Shown here one piece after another: positions 36,408-47,000 of a stretch of DNA of 64,000 bases. The translations under genes and the position numbers were made by a program. The stretch is from Strongylocentrotus purpuratus (lineage: Eukaryota; Echinodermata; Echinoidea; Camarodonta; Strongylocentrotidae), in NCBI RefSeq assembly GCF_000002235.5, contig NW_022145601.1:27513228-27577227 (forward strand). Direction: 5' to 3'. A model generated the notes under the pieces. It saw nothing but the letters and a program-made list of their open reading frames with translations. It ran no database searches and had not been told where the DNA came from. Position 1 is the first letter of the stretch, and the number at the start of each line of letters is the position of its first letter.

Positions 36408-36804
36408 ACTAGATGCCTCCGTCATATAGCGATAACAGAAGCAATTTTTCAAATTCAAGTTTGATTGTAATCCATTAACAGGTTATCAGAACATTGTGAT
36501 TATACAAACTATTTTTCATATACATGTATGACCCTTTGATCATTGACCTCATGACCCTAAAATGTAATCAGTTCATTGGCTTTGCAAGGTACATACATGT
36601 CCGAAGTTTGATGGTAATCCGTTTTAATGATAATGCGATCACAAGCTATGTTTGCATACATAATGAGCCCCATGAACAAAATCTAATCAGTTCATTGGCT
36701 CTGCAAGATACATACATGACTTAAGTATGGCAGGAATCCATCAATGAGATAAAGCGATCAAGAGAACGGGACGTACGGACGGATGCACAACCCGAAAACA
36801 TTAT
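36408..36804 (-). mobile_element. Family C hairpin-ended element, inverted, truncated
   Basis: It starts ACTAGATGCCTCCG (the family right end read in reverse) and stops at AACCCGAAAACATTAT, just before the expected terminal hairpin. Confidence 0.7.
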
Positions 36805-39280
36805 CAAGAATAACATGAATGAAAACCCCAAACATACATGTAGGACCCAAGTCTGGCCTTGGTGCCATGCATACTCTATTGTATATATCGTGACTTATGC
36901 GTGTTTTGAATGGGCTGAATTGCGTGCAACGTGAATTTAAGAAGCCGCGAATATGTTATGGGGTCGCTCAGCTCGAAAAATTAATCACGCGAAAATAACA
37001 CTGTTTACAGTAGTTGAAGCTCATATTTTGAATGCAGTATAGTGTCAATTTGAGCAAAATATGTCAAGAACACATTTTATTTGTATACAATGTAACTAAG
37101 GAGGAGCACTTTAAGTGCTAGTCAGGCCTGGTGATAACACTATATGCATGTTGTCCTCAACCGTTTTAATATTTACCAGTAGATGTTTTCCTACAAGTTT
37201 ATTAGCTAAGTTTGCTTGTCCTTTGCCTCATTTTATGAGAGCAGGAAATAAAATATCTTCAAATGTTTTTTTTAAAAATCTTAGAGCATGTAGGTAGTTA
37301 CGAAGGAACCTTGATCCAAATTAGTGCAATCTTTTTTTACTTATTATTTTCTACAGAGATGCCAGTTTTCAGGCCCTATCTATTTTCAGACCATAGTTTA
37401 GGCTTTTTTGTGTACAAAATAGCTCTTTCCAGGTGATTTTCAGGCCCTCTGATCAATTCTAACTGGCATCCGTTTCTGTTGACCTTGGGGCTTTTTTACG
37501 AGTTCCTTTGAGAACACACTCGTCCTAACTTTTGAATGTACATGAATCTGGTTGCAATTAAGATCTCACAAAAATAATATGGATAGACTGGCAGAGTACC
37601 AGGTATACAAAAATGTACATAATTTAAATTCAAGCAACTCTTTGTAAATTACCGGTACTGAAATGTTGAATAAGGAAATATTGTTTACCATTGGGATGTA
37701 TTCAGGATTCTGTATGTATGCGAAAAAAATTGTTAACTGTGTGATTGTTGTGATCTTTTCATTGTTATATTTATAAATCATTTAATTAGTCTCTACATAT
37801 TATACTCTATTTGATATAAATCTGCAGTCATTTGCTTTACATGTATGAAGCTTTTTTGTGACCCGCAGAACAATTTACATGAAAATCTGGCTAAGTATGA
37901 ATATTGCTGAATATTAGTCTATTTTGTATATTTTACAATTCTTGCTGCAAGTTTTAAGTATTCTGGTGTTACAAAAAGCCACCTGAAATAACCAAAGTAT
38001 ATTTGTAAAGTACCTGTCTTTACAGGGTGCAAATAAAGACAACTTATCAAAGATGTCTATGGTGCATTTAGAATTTTATATCCATAATTGGCTTCCGTTT
38101 CATGTAGTCTTGGCAAGGGTTTTTTAATTAGAGAGAAATCTACATATTAGGATTTCCAGTGGTTTTCAAATACTTTGAACATCAGAAAGTTGTTATCAGA
38201 TCTTCAGCCAACGGGGAATCTGTAGATGGATGTTCCCACATTTTACTCCTTCTGTCTGTAAGTTCATCTGGATAGATAATGTAGCAACTCATTGTAATAA
38301 AGGGCAGTTACGAATATCTAAATATTAGCTTGTCTGAGCTTCAACCTGACATGTACTGTTCTGATTAATGGATAGGTATATTGTGCCGGATAATATAATA
38401 TATACAATGATTATGCTGACCTATTTGTGAAGGTTACCATATTTAAAATATGAAGAAATGTGGGCTTCAGAGTGTCATTTTCTATAATGTATCATATTTC
38501 ATTTTATGAAATATTGAAACTTTCTTTTAAATGCAGTTTCAAGTTGTAAGATTGTTTCAAATCTTCATGATCATCTTTTTGTCTGTGCTTCCATGTTTAT
38601 GCAATGGTGGCTATTATTTTAATTATCTTTTTTTTTTGGGGGGGGGGGGTGGTAATTTTCAAACAGATAACTCTGCAAAACTCAGTCAGTCGCACAAGTT
38701 TAATTTTCTTTAAGTGGAATAAATTTTGTGCCCCAAACTATGCAAAACACACGTTAAATTTCGCATAATTTTTGGGTGAAATAAATGGGAAAGGCTTTAG
38801 ATTGGCCAATTGTTCTTTCCGGTTACACAACCATTGGTCATTGGTTATATCATGTGATTTTCATTTTTGGATGAAATAAATGGATAATGAATATGTAAGG
38901 CTGAAAAATATCAAAATATTTTGTTTTTTTCTGTCTTTATTGAATTGCGTCCATTTTCCTTTCATGGATTAAAGGGGAAGTCTACCCGATATTATGTTAG
39001 TTTTAATATAAGCAGAAAAATGAGAGGAACAGGTAAGTGAACGTTAAAGAAAATTATCGCAATCAAACACAAATTGAAAATACTATGCCGTTTCTTGCAA
39101 GCTCCTCTCCAAATTGCTTGGTACATTTCATTTTCTTCGTTATTGATGACAGATTTTTAAATCATATATACCGGTACAGTGGTTGAACTGAAACATGTTT
39201 GCCAATTGCTCAAACTTTCATTAACCTGTTTCTCTCATTTTTCTGTTACTATTAAAACATAATATCAGTCTCAAAAATAA
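36805..39280. other. Intergenic DNA with a possible short MITE
   Basis: At 37347-37477 AGAGATGCCAGTT and AACTGGCATCCGTTTCT form imperfect inverted ends of a ~130 bp segment. A G tract lies at about 38638-38649. Near 38970-39260 a TTAAAGGGGAAGTCTACCCG start hints at another TTAA MITE. No gene is seen. Confidence 0.4.
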
Positions 39281-39810
39281 CAAGTCGACGCAAAGCGTAG
39301 CATCCCCTCGCAGGGTACAAATGGCCTATATACATCAGAACAAGTTACACATATATAATTAGGTGTTTTAGCATATTTAATGAGCTATGACCTTTCACCT
39401 TTGACCTACATACTCAGAAATCAAACTTAGGCTGTATATGTATTTTGATACCATGTACCTTCATATCAAATTTCATTAAAATTGGTCAAATATTACTCAA
39501 GTTATCGAATGGAAACCAGATTCGCATATTTAATGAGCTATGACCTTTGACCTACATACTCCAAAATCGAACTTAGGCTGTGTTTCGCATATTTAATGAG
39601 CTATGACCGTTGACCTTTGATCTACTTACTCCACAATCGAACTTAGCCTGTAATTTGATATCATGTACCTTCATATCAAATTTCATTAAAATCCGTCAAT
39701 CATTACTGAAGTTATCAATCGGAAACCAAATTTGTTACGGACGCACGCACTGACAGAAAGACGGACTGCAGCGTTTCTATATCCCCTCAGACTTCGTCGG
39801 CGAGGGGATA
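39281..39810 (-). mobile_element. Family B hairpin-ended element, short copy
   Basis: Reading in reverse it opens with the hairpin at 39781-39809 and closes with GGATGCTACGCTTTGCG. Inside are about three subunits with TTTAATGAGCTATGACC. A perfect DR1 (reverse TGACCTTTGACCT) lies at 39541-39553. Confidence 0.8.
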
Positions 39811-40181
39811 ATAAAATGGCAAATGCATGCAACAAATGTCTCACATGAATTCACTTGTTTTGTGTAATATAAGTGAAGTGAAGTGAAGTGAAAAGGGATC
39901 CGGTAACTTTGTCTCAGATTCTGAAACAAAATCCTGGATTTAGCTAATGCTGCAATGATAATTATAAACCTTTAGGTCAGTCAGGATCCCCATGGCTTTT
40001 ACAAGCCAATCACCAGTCTGCTTATCAAGATATTTACGATTGGAAATCGAAACCAAAATTTGCGTTCCTATTCTATTGGGGAAAAGGAGTATGGTAAGAC
40101 TGGTCACTCAAAGATTTTTACTTTTTGAAGCACGTCTTGATCTATTTGAAGCACAATTTTTAGGGCTTCGATATTTATATT

Positions 40182-40322
40182 ATATTGACTGGGCTTGAGG
40201 GGTATATCAGAAATATTGACCAAGCTAAGATCATATTGCCCCCGAGTCAAGGACGAGGGCAATATGGTCTTAGTGCGGTCAATATTTCTAATGTACCCCG
40301 AAAGAAGCCCTGTCAATATAAT
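40182..40322. repeat. Imperfect palindrome with ~60-bp arms
   Basis: Arms contain TATATTGAC, GGGCTT, AGAAATATTGACC and TAAGATCATATTGCCC, with their inverted counterparts. A related smaller palindrome (CAATATTGCCCTCT with AGAGGGCAATAT) lies at about 40828-40885. Confidence 0.75.
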
Positions 40323-40980
40323 TATTATTACCTAAACGAGGCATTTTTTAACAAACTATTAATATACAACTTTGGTAGCCTGATTTTTACTCCCGTCTGT
40401 TTGCCGGTCCATCTGATTATTCAGGCAGGTATGTAATTGTGACGTAACAATGATTGTTACTGTGTGTAATTGTGACGTAACAATGATTGTTACTGTGTGT
40501 AATTGTGACGTAACAATGATTGTTACTGTGTGTAATTGTGACGTAACAATGATTGTTACTGTGTGTAATTGTGACGTAACAATGATTGTTACTGTGTGTA
40601 ATTGTGACGTAACAATGATTGTTACTGTGTGTAATTGTGACGTAACAATGATTGTTACTGTGTGTAATTGTGACGTAACAATGATTGTTACTGTGTGTAA
40701 TTGTGACGTAACAATGATTGTTACTGTGTGTAATTGTAATGTAACAATGATTGTTACCGCGCGTACACTTTAATGCCTACACAATACTGCGCGTAAAGTG
40801 CACTGAAAGACAGAGTGGAATATGGCTCAATATTGCCCTCTGATTTAGTATAGTGGTCTACGGGGCAAACCCGGAAGAGGGCAATATAGCAAATATTCAC
40901 CTCTCCGGTTTCATATTCGGAGCAGTGTGCAAAATACGACTTTTTATTTAGCAGCTAAAATGCCTTGTATAGGTAATAAT
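40321..40980. mobile_element. MITE-like element carrying a 33-bp satellite
   Basis: Inverted ends ATTATTACCTAAACGAGGCA and TGCCTTGTATAGGTAATAAT bound 660 bp. Half of that is the satellite at 40433-40757. Confidence 0.7.
40433..40757 (+). repeat. 33-bp satellite, about ten copies
   Basis: The unit is GTAATTGTGACGTAACAATG, then ATTGTTACTGTGT. Copies are almost identical. Each contains the perfect 17-bp palindrome GTAACAATGATTGTTAC and TGACGTAA. The 33-bp period keeps a frame open, but this is judged incidental. Confidence 0.93.
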
Positions 40981-41464
40981 ACACCATATCATCACAGACA
41001 CTGATAACAAGTAAGGCGGTGCATCTCAGATTTAACATTGTTAACGATGCCTTTACCTTACAGTTTCACATTAAACGTAGCACACAAATTTAGTAATCAA
41101 CATTTGGATCATTGCAATTGAAATGGGATGTTTTATTGAGAGAAATAGAGGGAAACTGTTACCATCTCTCTCGATCTACTACAAGCAACAACATAAAAAT
41201 AAAAATAAAAATGTATGAGCACTGATTTAATATACCATGCACTTACAAAGCTACATAACAAGTTTTCATCTTTATATTTGGGGATTGTAGTGATGCTTTG
41301 TGTTATAAATAAAGGGCAAGTACCCGTCTTGAAAAATCAGTTTGTGATCAATTAGAATATTTAGTACCACAATTTATCTAATATAGTTATTATAATCCAT
41401 CTAGGGATGAATTTTTCTGAGCTTTAACAGAAAAAGAGAATTCCTAAAAAAAAAAAAACATTGT

Positions 41465-41545
41465 AATAATAAGAATAATATTAATATTTTATTTTTATAT
41501 AGCGCTTAATACAAATGTCTCTAAGCGCTTTACAAATATCTTGCT
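41465..41545 (-). repeat. SINE/LINE tail fragment
   Basis: ATTAATATTTTATTTTTATA, TAGCGCTTAATACAAATG and CTAAGCGCTTTACAAATA match the tail at 34705. Confidence 0.55.
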
Positions 41546-41770
41546 AGAAGAAAAACAGAAATTGAATTAAAATTGGTCCCAATATAAATGTTTGAAGTAT
41601 AAAGATTTTAGCTGATTCTGATTTGCAATGAAAATACATTTTCTTTGGTTCTTTAACCAACATTGTAATGCCATCAATAAGACGACAATATCTAAAAAGG
41701 ATTATAACCCCCTGAAATTTCCTCTTTCTCTAAAGTTAAAATAAATTGATGAATTAAGCATGGTAGTTAA

Positions 41771-42125
41771 AGGGATAGACCAGTTCTGGTCATGCGATTG
41801 CATTGTGAAAGAAACGTTGTGGAATCGATCAGGAAAGGGATCATCTAGCATATAAGTATTGGTGTGTACTGCAAGGTTCTGGAATCATCATAACGATAAC
41901 AAATTTGGCCCAGTCTTGGTAAAGTTACAAGCACTCTGTACACAGAAAGATGTATATGGGACTAGCGATATCTATCCAGGCCAGATTTTGATAATTTACC
42001 AAATATATCAATTAGTAGCCAGTTTCCACGTTTTCGTCAAAACATAATCTTTCACATGATTGGTAATAAAGAGCTTCTATTTCAATTTTTGAGAAGGGGG
42101 GCGTTTCCAAAACTGGTCTATACCT
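41771..42125. mobile_element. TTAA MITE, 355 bp
   Basis: Ends AGGGATAGACCAGTTCTGG and CCAAAACTGGTCTATACCT (one or two mismatches) sit between TTAA at 41767-41770 and 42126-42129. A truncated copy is at 6033-6205. Confidence 0.85.
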
Positions 42126-42473
42126 TTAAAGAAGAAAAATTATGATATGGAGCACACTTCATATCATAATTTTTATGTATGTACCGTTGAAGAGATTAAT
42201 AAATAACAAGTAAAAGTTGTAAAGAAATGCTACTAAAGTAATAACTGGTAGGGGATATGAGGTTCTCGTTATGATCGCTCGTTAGTTTATAACCATTCTT
42301 ATTCTTAGTCACTTTAAAATTAAAGTACATGTAATTGGGTGCACTTGCTAACAATGGCATTAGCATCACAGGTTTTACTGCACCAACTCACAAGCTTTTT
42401 TCAATGCAATGCTCAGACATGACTGATATGCCTTTGACCAGTCATAAATGTATTAAGCCTTTGAATACCATTA

Positions 42474-42479
42474 TTTATT
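42474..42479 (-). promoter_or_regulatory. Possible SEC62 polyadenylation signal
   Basis: AATAAA on the minus strand, about 1.08 kb past the SEC62 stop, is the nearest canonical hexamer noticed. No transcript evidence is available. Confidence 0.22.
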
Positions 42480-42837
42480 TTTCGTAGAACACACTCTTTC
42501 CATAGACCCCAGTCTGAGATATCTTAGGCAAGATATAGTAAATGGGTTGAGAAAGTTTGTGAGGTGGTACAGTTAAAAAAAAAACTTTGGTGCCATTCTT
42601 CGCAGGTACATCTTGTGAGCCTCAAACTTGGCATTTGTGTTAATCTGCTCAGTCTTGACTCCTTTTGTATCATGGGCTGCAAGATTGGAGTGAAAATGTA
42701 TTGACGCTTAATACGAGTATGTATTTTCTTTCTGGAACAGAAAAAGGTACCCTCATGACTTTTGTGCATACCCACCTTAATGAAACAAGAATTAAAAGTC
42801 ATTCATGATAACCGTTCAAAACCTCGGTAATGACTAT

Positions 42838-43187
42838 AGCATACCTGCCAACATTTGAAAATAAGAATTAGGAATTTCTAGCAGGGTTCGCATGGCCTTA
42901 CCATGGCCATGTATGCAGCGGCAGTGTAACTGGCAATAGGCGCTAAATCTGTACAAAAAAGCGAGAAACAAATTCGCTGCTCGATCCTGCAGCCCTTCAA
43001 CGCACGCAATTAGCAAACTCTCATCAAATCGCGGCACATAAAAAAAAAAGCTAAATTTGGCTTTTTAAAAAAAAAATTGGTCTTCCAGAATTTTGAAAAA
43101 TCAGAATATTCAGAATTTTTAGGTCCTAAAAATCCTGAAAATCTTAATATTTGGATGATTCGGAAGGGTTGGCAGGTATGCTCTAGT
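42838..43187. mobile_element. MITE with AGCATACCTGCCAAC ends
   Basis: Perfect 15-bp inverted ends AGCATACCTGCCAAC and GTTGGCAGGTATGCT enclose 350 bp. It lies just downstream of the SEC62 stop and may fall in its 3' UTR. Confidence 0.75.
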
Positions 43188-43560
43188 CATGCTGTTAGGA
43201 ATGTGATGATACATGTAAGACGAATCTTGAATGAAACCTAGTTTTTGGATGCCATATTTTGATCTGAGCTAATGTGATGGTCATGAGAGCAAATATGGAA
43301 GTTCTTTTCCAACAAATTCAGGACACACATGCTTTCAGATATTATGACAATTGGTACTTTCTCAGTGAGAAACCTCAATATTCACACTAATGCATACTGC
43401 ACACTGATTAAGTAGGCAGAGTGGCTAAGCCCTCCAAAACAATGTGACAATATTTGAAAAGCTTTATCAAGGAAACGGCCTACATAATGGCACGAATAAA
43501 GGCAAACATTAAGATAGAATGGTTGTTGTGGTTACATCAAGGTTACATCAAAATATATAG

Positions 43561-44072
43561 TTATTCCTCTTCTTCTTCATTCTGTGAACCTCCGCTTCCA
43601 TCGCACACTTCAGAAATTTCCTCCTCATTGATCATTTCGAAATCATCGCCGTTGTCATCGTCGTCGTCGTCATCATCCTCCTCATCGTTGTCATCATCTT
43701 CATTTGCATCACCACTCTCTACACTTCTCTCTTCAGTAACGTCAGAGTTTTCAGGGGGAGTTACTGCTTGATCCGAACACCTTTCTTCTGTATCACCAAT
43801 ATTTTCTGGAATATTTTCAACAGGACCCAAATCTTGAGATATTTCTTGCTTAGGTTGGTCTTCCACTTCCGCTGCCTCGCTGCCTCGCTCATCATTTGAA
43901 TCTTCCTTGGATTTTTCAGTCTTATCGTCTTCCTTTTTAGTCATATAATCAACTTCATAAAAGGGCATAAATGATTCTTTGATTCCAACATCCGCCAAGA
44001 GGTTCGGGAAAAGCCAGAAGTGAATTTTGCCAAAAGTTGAGCCCCACGTGAGGACGAATATGATGAGTCGTA
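43561..44072 (-). CDS. SEC62: SEC62 exon 8: end of TM2 and acidic cytosolic tail
   Basis: It encodes RLIIFVLTWGSTF, IHFWLFPNLLADVGIKESF, and an acidic tail with a run of Asp before GDDFEMINEEE, ending EEEEE at the TAA (43561-43563). Acceptor TTGCAG. The tail is longer than in vertebrates. Confidence 0.95.
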
Positions 44073-47000
44073 CTGCAAGAAGAAAAACAGACAGATAATA
44101 AATATGAGATTAAGAATTATTATATGTCTCACTTGCATGCTTTTACATGAAAAGAAATGACAAAAAGTGCATCCCAGAAAAAAAAAATAGAAATTAAAAA
44201 ACCCACTAACGGCAATTGTGAGAAAACTATGAGCTTTATGATAATAATTTCTTGCTTTGCATAAAGTAGACGTCATACTCTTTCAAATGATACCATAATT
44301 GCATCAGTCCATACATGCTTCGCCGAACAACATTGTTTTAAAAATGGCATGTCAAAATCCACTTGGGCCAGATTTCGGTAACACAGTAAAAACTTTAGTA
44401 TCAAATACGAACATGACTGTAACCTTTAAATTAACTGATAATTATGCAGGATTTTTATTGTCTGATGATGCACATTTACATAAGCGATTACTAAAAATAG
44501 GGGCAAATATCCATTTTCGGGACAACAACCTCAGATTTTCCCAAAATCAATGAATACCCCTGTAGCAATGAAAAAGTGCCCCTTCAATGATTTAAAATAG
44601 TGCTTATCCTAAGGGGAAACATAAAATAAAACTTTGTTTTATTATTTACTTTATACATCTATGTATCCACCCATCAGTTGTTAGTTTCCCTAAACTATGC
44701 AGCCATCGAGAACTAAAAACGTCACATTCACGCATGCCCAACCCCAGTATCTCGGCCGAGATGTGCAAACTTGGAGGGGCACACACACAAAATAATGAAA
44801 TTACTTACTGATAGCCAGGGCAAAGATAGCACCTACAAATCCAGCTCCACAAAGACAGAGATAGTATGTGCCTGATCGCATCCATGGGGGCCACAGGGGA
44901 AACAGACAGACTGCGATAGCACCGATTACTGGCAAGATAGTTAAACCAAAGTCAAACATTACATTTTGGATTATCCTCACATATGGAGATAGATAACAGT
45001 TTAATAATAAAATATGATAATTTAATATAAAACCTAAGATTTATCAAGATGGTATCCACAAAGAAAAAAGGTCATGTACTGGGATATAGATATATAGTGA
45101 CAAAATATGTGGGCTAAAAGACAAAATGTGTTTTAATTGGAAACCTGATGCAACAATTTTGTAACGTCTTGGAAAGATGACATAAAATTGGTGATTTAAA
45201 AATTGGAAATACTCTTTGTTTTGTGTGCATTAAAAAGAAGGTTCATTGATTATAAAAACTAACTTTATTGTCATTATTACAAAGGTGAAACTTTGATTGG
45301 ACAAGGTTATCAAAATTTGATGCTTGGAAAAGTTCGAAGTAATGATTATTATCAACTACAAAACGCTCAAATACAGCTCCGGCATAGCACCTGAAGAGCT
45401 CTCCGAATGATGCTGAGATGTGTGACATCACATGTTGAACATGATTTGCACAAGCAGATGATGTCCCATGACACCTCACACATTTTCAGTGCCTGTTCTG
45501 TCATCTTCTCTTCAGTTATTTCTTTTACTTCACTACCGTCAGACTAAATGTTTAATCTATTGCCTCACTCTGAACCCTGCGCATGGTAATATTTTGATGA
45601 AAAATGCAGCAATAAAAATATTAAGGAATCTGTGCTTGGCGTTTTAAGAGGGAACAAGTGCCGTCCATGGTATCATTCCGAGGGTTTTTCAATTTTAAAG
45701 TGTGTTTTCTTTGGCTGTTGAATAATGTTTATTAACCCCTATCCTGTGTATTTACAAACAGAAGAATTTAGTTATCGGTATCGGTTTCATATCCCTTTGT
45801 GAATGGTGTAAAATGCCATCACATTTATATACACTAAACTCATTATAATCTGAGAGATTATAGCATTGCAATTATGTTCATTCTTGGGCAGGATTGGAGC
45901 ATATTGTGACGTCATTAAAACATCGTTATTTTTCTGACGAATTTCTCGTATATCATAGATGTTGTGGGGGTGGTTTTATTTGTATTTTTTATAAATCACC
46001 CGATATGTAGTTGACCTAAAACTTGTCCGATGGCCATCTGCTAGCTTACTAATGTCTAGTGACAAGTTATTTGGCATATTTGTGATTTTCCTTGAACGGG
46101 CACTTTAAAATGAAAAGGCAATTCCCTAAAACTTTTCACAATTACTATGATTGCTCATTGCTCACCTAGTCCAAGTCCGTAAACATAGTTCATTGGGCGG
46201 ATAGGGTCATATACCCAGACAAAGGCCTGAAACATCAACAACAAAATGAATAAATAATTATACATATAATATCACTGTTCTTGAACATGAAACAAAGAAA
46301 TAGCTGAAAAAGTTGATAGATGTAGAAATCATTTTTCTGGTGCTGCAACATTTTTTCTGGCAACGAATCTCCCAGCTGTATTTGTGATAGGTTAGGGTGA
46401 GGTTTAGTTTTGGGCTAAGGTGAGGAATAGAGTACCAAAGCTGTGACGTCATAAAAATCTATTTTTAGAATTTCTCAATTTTTTCTTCATTTTCCGAAGG
46501 AGCATCAAAAATAATGTCCAAATGTCTAAAGTGAATTGAATATGTTAAGTATTGGCTGAGATATGACCATCCGAATGAATATATTTCCCATAGGAACTCA
46601 GTGTTATATGCTCTGGCTCCTAATGGTTAGGAGCCAGAACATATAACACTGAGTTCCCATAGGCAATCTTTTTATTCAGATCTATAGTGTCTGGTCCAAG
46701 GTTGCAGTCATGGATATGGTCAGATATGGTCAGATCTTGACCACAGAGCAATTATTACTGGAGCATGTGTCACACAACCATTTTTTCCAGCAAATACAGT
46801 ATTGGTATTGCAGACATACGACTATGATAGAGAATGTATATTATACACATATGTGTATGTATGCAATCACATATAAACACATCAGAAAGCTTACATCATT
46901 TCCATCCACAAACTTCTGGTCATCGGTCAGTTCGAGTTTGATCTTCTTCTTTCCTTCCTTCTTCTTTGGAGGCGTTTCTTCCTTCCCGGCATCTTTTGTA

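Noticed and set aside
40450..40773. Open frame of 11-residue repeats
   Set aside because: The 33-bp satellite keeps any frame open; there is no coding context.
43454..43771. Plus-strand Ser-rich open frame opposite the SEC62 tail
   Set aside because: It is the antisense shadow of the Asp/Glu-rich SEC62 exon 8.
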